64,000 bases of DNA from Anthopleura xanthogrammica (Eukaryota; Cnidaria; Anthozoa; Actiniaria; Actiniidae). Below are positions 54,365 to 64,000 of this stretch, piece by piece (within the stretch, counting starts at the first letter, position 1; each line of letters opens with the position of its first letter). The notes under the pieces were generated by a model. That model saw only the letters and a list, made by a program, of their open reading frames with translations, was not told where the DNA came from and ran no database searches. The stretch is taken from assembly GCA_964019055.1 (NCBI GenBank), contig OZ025211.1, positions 13,406,082-13,470,081 on the forward strand. The letters are read 5' to 3'. The translations under genes were made by a program, and so were the position numbers.

Positions 54365-54512
54365 AAGATTCTATAGACCCTACTGTACCTTTCAATTCTG
54401 CATGTGACCACGAGCATTTGTCTTGTCCACCATTATCAGCTATGACAGCCCTTATAACCACCATTGTAATCTCCTGGTTTTCACTTGTTCCAAAACTAAT
54501 GAGAGGAGGCAC
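54365..54512 (-). CDS. Exon a of the unknown multi-exon gene (candidate)
   Basis: The minus strand reads SFGTSENQEITMVVIRAVIA then DNGGQDKCSWSHAELK, followed by a donor-like AAG|GTACAG. Its start is not fixed because no clean acceptor is visible. It lies upstream of exon b. A Cys-rich open piece at 55300-55353 (CPLCDLCVSAAC) could be a still earlier exon. Confidence 0.35.
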
Positions 54513-55014
54513 ATAACATATTAATCAAAATTTAATGCAATTTACCAGGGAGCTGAGAGGTTTAACAAAAAATTTTCTGTTATCCTATAATTCAATCTAT
54601 TTTGAACATAATTTACCGTTTTCCAGGAAACTTTATTCGTAGTATACTATAGTTACACATATGAATATTTTTTTAAGAAAAATTCGAAAAAGATATGGCT
54701 TTGTGACAGCTATGCTGAACATAGAATATGAAACCTGGGTTACTGAACTTAGTGTATTCTCTTATGAAGTGACTGCATACCAACTAAGCACATATTCTTT
54801 AAAAAGCAATCAACTCCAAACGTTTTCCTATAGCTTAAGTGAGTAGTGAAGAAGCGCTCAAAGTGCTGCTTCAAAATTGTTATTTGTTTTTGCTTGTTTC
54901 ATACACATCTTTCAATATCATAAGATGCATTAGGGTTTTCCGATTTAGCGGCTTTTTGACCATTTTGGCAATATTATTTCAATTCTGTTAGTCTAGACCT
55001 AAACGTAAACATTA

Positions 55015-55153
55015 GAGTGGTTTTCATAAACCCGTGAAATAAACTTTAGCATATTTAGCACTACTTCACTCTGATTATTTTGTTTTCTATTGTGTTTCTG
55101 AATATTACACTCTAATCAGTACACTTTGTTTCACAGGTTAAGGAAAACCACTC
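55015..55153. mobile_element. Short MITE with TA border
   Basis: The ends GAGTGGTTTTC and its complement GAAAACCACTC are flanked by TA on both sides (55013-55014, 55154-55155), the Tc1/mariner pattern. The inner GTGAAA/TTTCAC parts also pair. Confidence 0.65.
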
Positions 55154-55585
55154 TAATATGTAAACGATTTATTATTTGCCTTTAGACTCTTTTCAATATC
55201 ATATTTACGAAAACATGCATCATTTCTGTGTTTTTGTGTGGACTGTATTAGTCTAAAATGCGGAAACGGAGATAAAATAAAGGCAGCTTTCTGTGTAATC
55301 CTCCTGACCTGTGGAGCAGGTTCACATGCCGCACTTACACACAAATCACACAACGGGCATATCTGGGCAAGAAATAGCTGACTAGGGGGAAAAACGGCAT
55401 CAAAACTTTCACTGGATAAACTTAAATATTGAATTTTATTTATTACATTATCAAGCTGCTATTTAGCCTAAGCAAAGTCTGTATTTCTTTAATTTGACAA
55501 GTTTGTTTTGAAGACTTATTACAAATCATGCAAAGCACCTAGAAAAAAGTACATACGCTAGATTTTACATTATTTCTCAGCATCT

Positions 55586-56611
55586 TTATTCTGATTGAGA
55601 AGATTCCATTCCTTTTGTCCATTTCTGTAGAGCATGACTGTGGTCGTTTGCAGCGGCACTAGCTAGGCGTATCATTTCGGGCATCGCCTCGAGAACTTCA
55701 TCAATTTTCTTCTTCTTGGACTTCTTGTTAGGAGAACTTTTTTTCCTGTTTGCATAAAAAGAATACCAGTAGATAAATAAGAAATAATTAAACGGGTGTA
55801 ACAGACGCAACAACAAAACAATTATAGCATGTGGCAATTTTGCCTATGCGAGTTTTCTCGGATAACTTAGCCACAACATTTCATTACTTTTTTCTACTGG
55901 TTTTCTCTTCTGTTTTGCTCTCGGTGTAGTTTAGGCTGGCCGTAATTCCCTCCCTATCTATTTCATCCTGAATACCAAGATATCGTGTATCGTGAGCTGC
56001 AATATCTCTTGCTGTTTCTTCCCAGCTGTTAACATTTTCTTGCGTATCCAAGTCATCCTCATCTTCATCTTCATCTTCAAAAGAGGGTACGAACTCGTAG
56101 TGAGCTCTGGTTACAGATGTCGAACCTTTTGCCTTAGGACTTTGTTGAAATGTGCTGTTCGTAAAAAATAATAATTAGCCTTTACAGTTTGCAAGAAGTA
56201 ATGTAGGAAGTCAGTATATATTTTTTAAGTTAATCAACCCTACCTTGTTGTATTTAAATTCTTTTGAGCAATCTTGCGTACTCTTTCTTTTTTTGCTTTG
56301 TTGATACCGCTACCACGTCTATCTGTTTTTCTATAGTACTCTTGCAGCTCTCCACCAAGAACTTCACAGTGTTTTGTCATGAAAGCAACGACAGCTTTAA
56401 AACATTTCCCATACTTTTTCATGGCCTCGCCAAGCAGCATTCTTTCGACAGGGGTACTTCGCAGCTTCTGGGAGCCACTATTCTTGCTGCCAGTCAGAGT
56501 CTTCTGTGGATTCTCGTCTTTATTGCTTTTTGTCGGACTCTCGACTGAGTTTGAGACATCAACAACAGTCTTACTCATTGCAGCTCTTAAAAAAATATTG
56601 TCTTCTTCCAT
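55586..56611 (-). CDS. Three-exon partner gene of the Harbinger element
   Basis: Minus-strand exons: 56611-56243 (MEEDNIFLRAAMSKTVVDVS ... CFKAVVAFMTKHCEVLGGEL), about 56150-55888 (FQQSPKAKGSTSV, FVPSFEDEDEDEDDLDTQEN) and about 55745-55586 (KKSSPNKKSKKKKIDEVLEA, SAAANDHSHALQKW to a stop). Splice sites are AG|GTAGGG with ACAG|C, and AAA|GTAATG with ACAG|GAAA; phases agree. The protein is about 260 aa, basic at both ends and acidic in the middle. Harbinger elements usually carry a second, MYB/SANT-like gene needed for transposase import and DNA binding; position and divergent orientation fit that role, but no clear MYB repeat is visible. Intact as read. Confidence 0.55.
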
Positions 56612-56791
56612 AGTCAGAACGCGAGAGAATGAACTACCATATGTAAAAACTGCAGGAGTAAACAATTTAAACCATGTCTTTTTATAGTTGTATGTGTACA
56701 TTTATTACACCTTTATTCAACTCTATGATCAAAAGGGTGATGGCAAAAATGTTTGACTATTGGAGATTTGAAAGGCTTTTTGTCTGTCAGC

Positions 56792-56951
56792 ACATATAGT
56801 GTAAGGCTGCTGTCGATTGTAAATGCTTGCGAAAGATACTGACATATAGTGTAAGGCTGCTGTCGACCTTCACAGACTAATTAACACATGATGAATAGGG
56901 TGTATACAAAAAGAATAGAACATTGTAAATGCTTGCGAAAGATACTGAATC
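56792..56951. promoter_or_regulatory. Divergent intergenic region with short repeats
   Basis: Between the partner gene and the transposase, CATATAGTGTAAGGCTGCTG occurs twice (56792, 56843) and GTAAATGCTTGCGAAAGATA twice (56819, 56925). Repeats in a divergent promoter could be protein-binding sites; this is inference from position. Confidence 0.4.
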
Positions 56952-58148
56952 ATGGATAGAGCTCCTCCGCCTTTCCCAACTTTTCTTGTTCAAACTCTTA
57001 ATACATGTTTGTTGGCTTTGTATATTGCTAACGATTCTTCTAACACAAATGTTCCTCCGCCATTTCTTCCTGCAATGAATATGATCGCTGTCGTGGTTTA
57101 TCTATTAAAGTTTTTGGGTTTCAGCGAAACACTCCTGCAACTACTCTTTCGAGGTGCGGTTTTTAGTAGAAACTATGGGAGAGACATATGGCAAAAGTTG
57201 GAAAAAGATCCGAGGAAGTTTTGGTACGCAACTGGAGATACGATTATTTCGCTCGACAGAGTCGTACAAGCTGTATGCTGCCAAGAATGCCAATTTCTGG
57301 AAGACGACGAAGCTGCATTCTTGATGTAAAGAATAGAGTTATTCTTGTCGTAATTTGGCTTAGGAATTACCCAACCTACTATTCCTTAGCCTCACTTTTC
57401 GGCATCAGCAAAAGCACTGTTCAAGAAGAAATTTATCATGTGGTCCCTATTCTGTTTCTGCAGTTTCGAAACTTGATAACATGGCATAATTTAAGACAAT
57501 GGTCTTCATTTCTTGGACATTGGAGGAATTTTCCTAATGCAGTGGGTATTGTGGACGCTACGATACACCGCATACGACGTCCCTCTGGAAGAAGACAAGG
57601 ATAATTTTATCGGGGAGACAAGAAAACGCACTTTATGTCAACACAGTTAATTGTCGTTGCGGATGGCATGATAGTAATGCTTATTTCAGGGTAAGGGAAT
57701 GCCTCTTGTATTTGTTTGTTTCAAAATATGATTTTGCTGATGTTTTTTAACGTTTTTATGAATCTATGATGCTTTTTCTTTAATAATTTTTAGCTTTCCT
57801 GGGCATCTAAACGACGCTTCGACGTATCGATATCTTCCAAGCATTGGATTTGGTCGGCAGCGGCCTCTTCCCAGAAATGCAAGGATACTTGCAGATGGAG
57901 GATACCCTGCTCAAATACCTCTCGTCGCACCACACAGAATAGCAAGAAATCGTGTCCAGAGAACTGCTAACCGAAAGCTAAGACAAATCCGAGTGAAAGT
58001 TGAGCACACAATTGGTGCAGTGAAAATTTACAAATCGGTTGGTAAAGTTTTTAGGCAAAAGCGAAGCTTTTTGCCTATTGTTGTTACTACGTGTGGCTTG
58101 TTAACCAACAGGCGAAAAATGTTAATTTCTCGAGCAAGGGGACAATAA
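56952..58148 (+). pseudogene. PIF/Harbinger DDE transposase, frameshifted
   Basis: ATG at 56952 starts MDRAPPPFPTFLVQTLNTC. A frame change near 57300 leads into KNRVILVVIWLRNYPTYYSL and FGISKSTVQEEIYHVVPI (helix-turn-helix-like). The nuclease core follows: first Asp in NAVGIVDATIHRI, then FYRGDKK, FMSTQLIVVADG; an intron at 57691-57793 (GTAAGG ... TTTTAG); FPGHLNDASTYRYL, second Asp in RILADGGYP and Glu in RVKVEHTIGAVK. An in-frame TAA at 57602 precedes FYRGD. All three catalytic acids remain, but the frameshift and stop inactivate this copy. It is divergently paired with 55586-56611. Confidence 0.85.
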
Positions 58149-58149
58149 T

Positions 58150-58602
58150 GCGTATAGACATGCGGAACCACTAGTTTTGATTGGAAATAATGTCAGTTAA
58201 TGTTTAAAATTTATGCTTTACATGCAATTTAGTAATAATAAAGGGGATCGTTTTTTTTGTGAATCTGAATAAAAATTCAGCAGTAGAACTCCATGTCCAT
58301 TCACCTTGTTATTTAGCAGCTAAACATATGCCTGTTTCAAATATCCAATACTATTGTAATAAGAGCGAGATGGGAGACAATTGTTTATCATCATAGAACT
58401 CATCTTTACACACTATCACGAAATATTAAGGCAGATCCATTTTTGCCTAACCTGCCGCTATAATAAAAACACCCTTTGAGGTTTTGCATTGTCGCACTTG
58501 CTAATGAATTCACGGTGGCAAAAAACGCATGCTAAATCGACAATGTACGCCATTATTTGTGTCCAGCGGTCGCGCGCGTGAAAGTTGTTTTGATTTTTCA
58601 AA
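58150..58602. other. Noncoding stretch upstream of an intact ORF
   Basis: No ORF is seen. The last 40 bp before the ATG at 58603 are CpG-bearing (GCGGTCGCGCGCGTG), unlike the AT-rich surroundings, and could be promoter sequence. Confidence 0.35.
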
Positions 58603-59316
58603 ATGGCGGCGTTTTTGAAAGAATGTGATCATGAGTTGAACAGCGAATATAGTGATTGCAGTGAAGCGGAGGATGTTGTGGTCAAAGAAGACATTGTTGT
58701 AAAGCTAGAGAAATGTCTTCTGAGGCTACGAGTTCCAGAGTCCGAAAAAGAAAGAAAAAGGAGGTTTGTTGAGTCGGCTGTGCGTGAATTGGTGAGCCTG
58801 TGGGAATTCAGCAAGAACGACACAACAGCACGATCTTTGCTGAGCCAGACAATCAACGCGGGACCACTTTTACTAGATGAGGGGAAAATGTGGCTGGAGA
58901 GTATTTTTCGCCGTCTGTCTGGCCGCAGAACCATCCGAAGACCTTTTTATGCAGAGATCCATAGATCTATACCGAAAACTATATTCAATGTTGTGATTCG
59001 CGTCGTGCGAAATTCCAACGGATTTGCAGCTCCTTTTTGCTATCACAGCAAAAATAAAAAGGCAGAGGTAATCACTTTTACTACACTGCGGCTAGTAAAA
59101 GAGTTCTTCTGTCTTTTAACTGGTTTAACTGGCCAGGAAGTATGTGGATTTTTTAAAAGGACACTCACTTCAGGGATGAGAATGGGGCACAAAGTGTCAG
59201 TCATTGTTGACGAAAATAAAGACTTTGCATTCATCTACAAATACAAGAAAGGAGAACTTACAGTAAGCTACCACTATGGAGAATGGAACATCTCTGGTGC
59301 ACCTCAACACAACTAA
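58603..59316 (+). CDS. Intact 237-aa ORF, unknown function
   Basis: ATG in good context (CAAAATGGCGG) opens 237 codons without interruption. The N terminus is acidic (ECDHELNSEYSDCSEAEDVV), then comes a helical basic region (RVPESEKERKRRFVESAVRE, FRRLSGRRTIRRPFYAEIH), then a mixed region (TIFNVVIRVVRNSNGFAAPF, LVKEFFCLLTGLTGQEVCGF) ending YHYGEWNISGAPQHN. No signal peptide or clear membrane helix is seen. I do not recognise the family. It faces a convergent gene at 62266-63943 across the satellite; whether the two belong to one element is open. Its integrity contrasts with its decayed neighbours. Confidence 0.55.
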   Translation: MAAFLKECDHELNSEYSDCSEAEDVVVKEDIVVKLEKCLLRLRVPESEKERKRRFVESAVRELVSLWEFSKNDTTARSLLSQTINAGPLLLDEGKMWLESIFRRLSGRRTIRRPFYAEIHRSIPKTIFNVVIRVVRNSNGFAAPFCYHSKNKKAEVITFTTLRLVKEFFCLLTGLTGQEVCGFFKRTLTSGMRMGHKVSVIVDENKDFAFIYKYKKGELTVSYHYGEWNISGAPQHN

Positions 59317-60265
59317 TATCGACATAGTATTAAGGACAATTTTATTTTTTAATTATTTTAGACTAATGCACCTATCAAAGTAAACCCTGTGTGTACATGT
59401 AACCCAGCTGAGTCGAGAATTTGATCAGAGATTTTGGCATTTAGTTCACAATTTTCCCTTTATCCTTCTCTTTTTTTCATGTTATTTGATCGAAAACTGC
59501 TTCCCCTCCCTTTTGAATATTTTAAAAGGATTTTGTTCAAATCCCCACCCCTTATTTGAGCACATATTTTTGTGTTTGATTGTTAACATACAGTAACATA
59601 CTCCATGCTGTGAAAACTTGTAATTTTTCAATACAAATTAATAAAAATAAGAAATGGTCTAGAAAGAAATACTGTTTTACTGATGTTTCTTATTAATGTT
59701 CAAACAATTTTATGGTTTAGTAAAACCATCCTGTCATCAAATTATCTGTATAAAAAGTTAGTGAAGGTTTGTTGTTGTTGAATCAAGTACATACCTGCAC
59801 TTCCAAATTCATCATAATATCAGAAGGAAACATGGAGTAAAATATACGAACGCTCATGATTTGTTTTTTCAAATGCTTAAGAGACCGATCACAAAGTACA
59901 GAGGGGGTGGGCTGGAAAAAATGGGGAGTGGGACAGTATTTGCATGCTTGTAAAAAGGTGTGGGCTAAGAAAAAACATGCCCACTAGTGGGTAATTTCAC
60001 TTTTTACTTTTTCACTTTTTCAAATTTTACCTCAAAAAATTGATTTTTTTTCCAGTAAACCTTTAATAGTTATGGACAACACATTATGATAAAAATTTAT
60101 TTGCAATAATAAATAATAAATATTATTGGTCATGAAGTTTGCATGAAGATTAAGACAAATTGGATTGAAGGTATGTGACATTAAATACATACATGTTCTA
60201 TAAAGGGGAAAACATATTTGAAATAATAATTATAAATACCATGTACTAATTTCCTCAAATTCTAT
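59317..60265. other. AT-rich 3' flank, nothing recognised
   Basis: No ORF of note. A TTTTTAATTATTTT stretch follows the stop. Confidence 0.4.
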
Positions 60266-61225
60266 TTACAAAGATTAAAAATGTAAGCAAAACAGCAACT
60301 CATTCTACTGCTCCTTACAACTAGTGAATAACTTTTATCTTTTATTTAAAAGATTAAAAATGTAAGCAAAACAGCAACTCATTCTACTGCTGCTTACAAC
60401 TACTGAATAACTTTTTCTTTTATTTACAAAAGTGAGCAAAACAGTAACTCATTCTACTGCTGCTTACCAATACTGAATAACTTTTTTCTTTTATTTAAAA
60501 GATTAAAAATGTAAGCAAAACAGCAACTCATTCTACTGCTGCTTACAACTACTAAATGACTTTTTCTTTTTTTCACAAATGTGAGCAAAACAGCAACTCA
60601 TTCTACTGCTGCTCATAACTACTGAATAACTTTTTCTTTTTTTCACAAATGTAAGCAAAACAGCAACTCATTCTACTGCTGCTTACCAATACTGAATAAC
60701 TTTTTTCTTTTATTTAAAAGATTAAAAATGTAAGCAAAACAGCAACTCATTCTACTGCTGCTTACCAATACTGAATAACTTTTTTCTTTTATTTAAAAGA
60801 TTAAAAATGTAAGCAAAACAGTAACTCATTCTACTGCTGCTCATAACTACTGAATAACTTTTTCTTTTTTTCACAAATGTAAGCAAAACAGCAACTCATT
60901 CTACTGCTGCTTACAACTAGTGAATGACTTTCTTTTATTCACAAAAGTGAGCAAAACAGTAACTCATTCTACTGCTGCTTACCAATACTGAATAACTTTT
61001 TTCTTTTATTTAAAAGATTAAAAATGTAAGCAAAACAGCAACTCATTCTACTGCTGCTTACAACTACTGAACGACTTTTTCTTTTATTCACAAATGCGAG
61101 CAAAACAGTAACTCATTCTACTGCTGCTTACAACTAGTGAATGACTTTCTTTTATTCACAAATGTGAGCAAAACAGTAACTCATTCTACTGCTGCTTACA
61201 ACTAGTGAATGACTTTTTCATTTCT
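60266..61225. repeat. 13-copy satellite of 65-85 bp
   Basis: Thirteen copies of GCAAAACAG-AACTCATTCTACTGCT are followed by GCTTAC or GCTCAT, CAA/AACTACTGAATAAC and a TTTTTCTTTT spacer. Unit length varies with the spacer: the longer units carry AAAAGATTAAAAATGT, the shorter ones CACAAATGT, so two unit types are interspersed. Confidence 0.9.
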
Positions 61226-61599
61226 TATATTAAATAAAAATAAGCAAGAGAGTGTAAAAGGCAAAGGATTGGCTATCTTTTGAGTGGTTATTAATTAAGT
61301 AAGCTCTATATAACATAAGACAACATGTTTTTGCACCGGACACATGGCATTTGTACAAGGAATTCTACTGCTGTATTCAAATTGCAAATTAACTTTCAAA
61401 ATGAATTAACTATACAAGTAAACCCCATTTCAAGAACTGATGTTTGAATTTGTGACTAATTTTTTTTTTTTGAAAATATAAAATACTAAAAACCAAACTG
61501 TGTACTTAAATTTCAGCAAGACAGGTTACAAGGCCTGAATCAGTAATAAAAAAACAAAGTAATTTTGCAAGTTAGGGATCTTCATTACAAACACAATTG

Positions 61600-61740
61600 A
61601 TTCATCCATCCCTCTATCCAATCAAGCAATCTATCCATCCATCCATCTATATATCCAATCAATCCATCCATCCATCCCTGCATCCGTTCATTCACAACAA
61701 CAGTGCCATGAACATCTACAAAAGCAACAACTACAATAGC

Positions 61741-61778
<38 letters not shown>

Positions 61779-61815
61779 TAATAATAATAATAATAGTGAT
61801 AATAGTGATAACATA
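61600..61815. repeat. (ATCC)n and (AAT)n microsatellites
   Basis: CATCCATCC-type repeats at 61605-61690 and AATAATAAT at 61740-61800. ORFs on both strands here are artefacts of the repeats. Confidence 0.9.
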
Positions 61816-62120
61816 TCTATTTATCCTATTCAATTATGAAACTGAGTTGCTACTTAAAATATATTTCAGACATTAACCACTTTTTGGGGGGGGGGTAGGG
61901 TTAGGGGCTTTGCTCACATCATGCCAAGTCACACATGTAGACCCAGTACACTTTTTAACTAACCAAACTTTGGCAAATAATCACTCAAAGACTTTTCTTA
62001 CTAGCTTAAAGCACTGAGGGAACCAGTCAGAAAATACCAGTAAACCATTTTAACAAATTTCAGTTTAAGAGAAAACAGGTCTGCTTTGGTTACTGAGACT
62101 TAATAAACACATTAAGTAAA

Positions 62121-62255
62121 ATACATGTACTCCAGTTTCATGTTTCGTAAATACTGCTGTTCATTATGACCACCGACAGGCTAAGCCTGTGCAAATGAAT
62201 CTGAGGTCATAGTGTACAGCAGTATTTATTGAACATGAAACTGGAGTATTTCAAG
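62121..62255. repeat. Short hairpin repeat
   Basis: CTCCAGTTTCATGTT and AAATACTGCTGT at 62130-62160 are inverted at 62215-62251. The 50-bp loop contains a small ACAGGCTAAGCCTGT palindrome. It lies just past the stop of the gene at 62266. Confidence 0.65.
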
Positions 62256-62265
62256 ATTTTCATTT

Positions 62266-63943
62266 TTAGTTTTTCCATTTACCTTTGTCCATACTTACCA
62301 TGGCCTTGGCCATCATGGGATGGCAACAAAACCGACACTGATCCAGGTTTTCTTTTTTAGTAAACCCACAGTTGCAATACGATGGCTTACTAACACGTTG
62401 AGGAATATAGGAGATTTGTTGGTTAGGCTTAGCAGACACATCAAAACCCTTATCTCTTAGCCATAGAAGTGAGACATGTTCATGGCGGAATATTTGTTCC
62501 CATCTCTTGATGTAAAAAGTATTTCTGGAAAATTTAGCAATGGAGATGTGCTTTGCTTCCCTCCCCTCCATAGAATTAAGTCCCAACCCCATCCCATACT
62601 TAGCCAGCATTTGTTCAGTGTGCGAAGGAACAACACAGGCAACGGTCCAAACTGTGGGATTAACACTATAAAAAACATAGTTAGCACGTAAATATTTGTT
62701 ACAAAGTTCTTTAAGTTTACTAACCTGTTCAGATGTTATGTTAATTCTAGTAAAAAGGGAAACTGAATCACGTAAATAAAGGCAAATCAACGCAAGGCCA
62801 TAGATACGCTGTTGATAGTGTTCACCATCTGTACCTTCTTCAAGAACCTCAATCAAAAACATAAAATTAAACAAAAACATACGAGAATCTCTCCCTGTGA
62901 ATCGATAGTCAAAGCTATCGCATTTCGATCCTTTGCTGTCTTCGAACCATCTTACAACCTTCTTGGCCAGCCTTGTAAGACAACATTTTTGCTTCAATGT
63001 TTCTACATATTTCACAAATTTTGAATTTTTTGGCAATTTAGAAAAAGAAGAATAGTTATAAATGCCTTGAGAGCATTGATTGAGTAGCTCATCAAGAAAA
63101 TATCGGTGTGCATGAGCACATGCATTGTTCTTAAGGTGCAGAGAATCAACATGTATATTGTCAACTAACTTACCCAGTAGTGGTAGAAATTCTTGCCTAC
63201 TTTTCTGTTCAGCAATAAATTTGGTGGTATTTTTTCGTCGAGTTGACTCAGCTAGTTTTTTCTTGTCTAGTTCAGCTTTAAATTTTGCTACAGCCTTGGC
63301 AACTTTAACTCTAAAACTGTACTTCCATGCTTTCCAAGTGTCAGAAGGCTCAGGACCAAAAGTACCAGAAAGTACAGACTCAGATTTTGAGCTTTTTAAG
63401 GAGATGTCGGCAAAGGAAGAAAAATAAGTGGCACTGTTGCTGAGCTCACCTGTCAAAAAACAAAGCATTTTCATATCATTGGGAAACTCTGAAAAACAAA
63501 ATTTGATGTTACGTGTTGAACCATTATTCAGATTGAGAGTATATGTTGTTTTCTCTATTCTGTCTACTTCTTGCATTACTTGTGTTACAAAGCGTCTGAC
63601 TGCTAAACAATTTTCATTGCAGTTAGCACCAAAGAGAAGAAAGTTCTCTGAACTGCTTAAAACTCGCTGCCCAATGTTAAGAATACTGACAAGCCAATGC
63701 CACCGAGGTATCGTCTTTACCACAAGGAGCTCCATCTCCGCCCAAAGCTACATGGAAAGTGTCCGGATCACCAAAATAAGAAAGCTCATAGTCATTGTTA
63801 AGATAAAAAGTACAAATACTAATCAAAAGCTCTTCTAAGTTCCTATACATACCATCTACCTTTTCCTTTTCCTGCAAGTCAGCACACAACGTTTCTCGAA
63901 CACTATACAAAGTACCTATATTAATATCACTGATAAAAAACAT
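62266..63943 (-). pseudogene. Large protein of a repeated cnidarian family, candidate transposase (partial)
   Basis: The minus strand reads FGDPDTFHVALGGDGAPCGK then, after a one-base shift near 63690, WLVSILNIGQRVLSSSENFL, LFGANCNENCLAVRRFV, FCFSEFPNDMKMLCFLTGEL, IHVDSLHLKNNACAHAHRYF, DYRFTGRDSRMFLFNFMFLI, YGMGLGLNSMEGREAKHISI and a terminal Cys cluster (YCNCGFTKKENLDQCRFC). These blocks recur in uncharacterised multicopy cnidarian proteins I have seen. GGDG, the DSLHLKNN box and the EGREAKH box are plausible RNase H-fold acids, hence a transposase guess. The N terminus lies beyond the window. The 489 codons after the shift are intact. Confidence 0.6.
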
Positions 63944-64000
63944 TAACCTGTAATACGGAATCAGCTTTGGAATGGGGCAGCCTGAAATAGTTAACCGACT

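Noticed and set aside
61585..61839. Opposed ORFs rich in Asn on one strand and Ile on the other
   Set aside because: They are translations of (AAT)n and (ATCC)n microsatellites.

Overview
The window reads as nuclear DNA of an animal, most likely an anthozoan cnidarian such as a stony coral (inference). It is AT-rich and full of spliceosomal introns. Its mobile elements (DIRS-type and Ngaro-like tyrosine-recombinase retroelements, CR1/L2-group LINEs with a PHD finger, DUF3504/Crypton-like recombinase genes, Harbinger, hAT-derived pieces, TTAA-specific elements) are a mix I associate with coral and sea-anemone genomes. I see no rRNA, no bacterial operons and no confident ordinary host gene. Nearly all coding potential belongs to mobile elements or multicopy gene fragments.

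Layout. 1-3580: a minus-strand Ngaro/DIRS-like retroelement whose RT exon joins a short N-terminal exon across a 1.2-kb intron that holds a ~60-bp satellite. 4235-6645: a decayed CR1/L2 LINE. 6646-9760: several DM-domain-like (doublesex/mab-3) exon copies, broken by a Ty3/Gypsy 3' fragment and joined to a hAT-like fragment. 9917-14667: a DIRS element with terminal inverted repeats and a palindromic mini-element at its end. 14882-20310: a fold-back element flanked by TTAA, carrying a solo LTR and nested MITEs; an empty-site paralogue lies just outside it. 20330-24640: repeat-gene fragments, a tRNA-type SINE, a LINE relic, two more DM-like copies and a hAT-like fragment. 24787-31477: a TTAA-flanked DNA transposon with ~1-kb TIRs and a frameshifted transposase gene with introns.

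31590-47895: one old LINE broken into four colinear pieces. The interruptions are an 8.9-kb block that contains a second TTAA fold-back (35015-39884) and ends in two satellites, a minus-strand LINE piece, and a full-length young LINE (42989-47424) with a 7-bp target duplication and a single TGA. 47895-48410: another LINE piece. 49400-50278: a broken DUF3504/Crypton-like gene. 51665-52700: satellites. 52999-54512: short conserved exons. 55586-58148: a Harbinger transposase with a divergently transcribed three-exon partner. 58603-59316: an intact ORF of unknown function. 60270-61225: a 13-copy satellite. 62266-63943: a large minus-strand protein of unknown class that may be a transposase and runs out of the window.

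These are not cooperating host genes. The window is a layered record of insertions. Several can be ordered because target duplications, empty sites or interrupted frames are visible. TTAA is used by at least three unrelated-looking elements here, so a shared transposase is possible.
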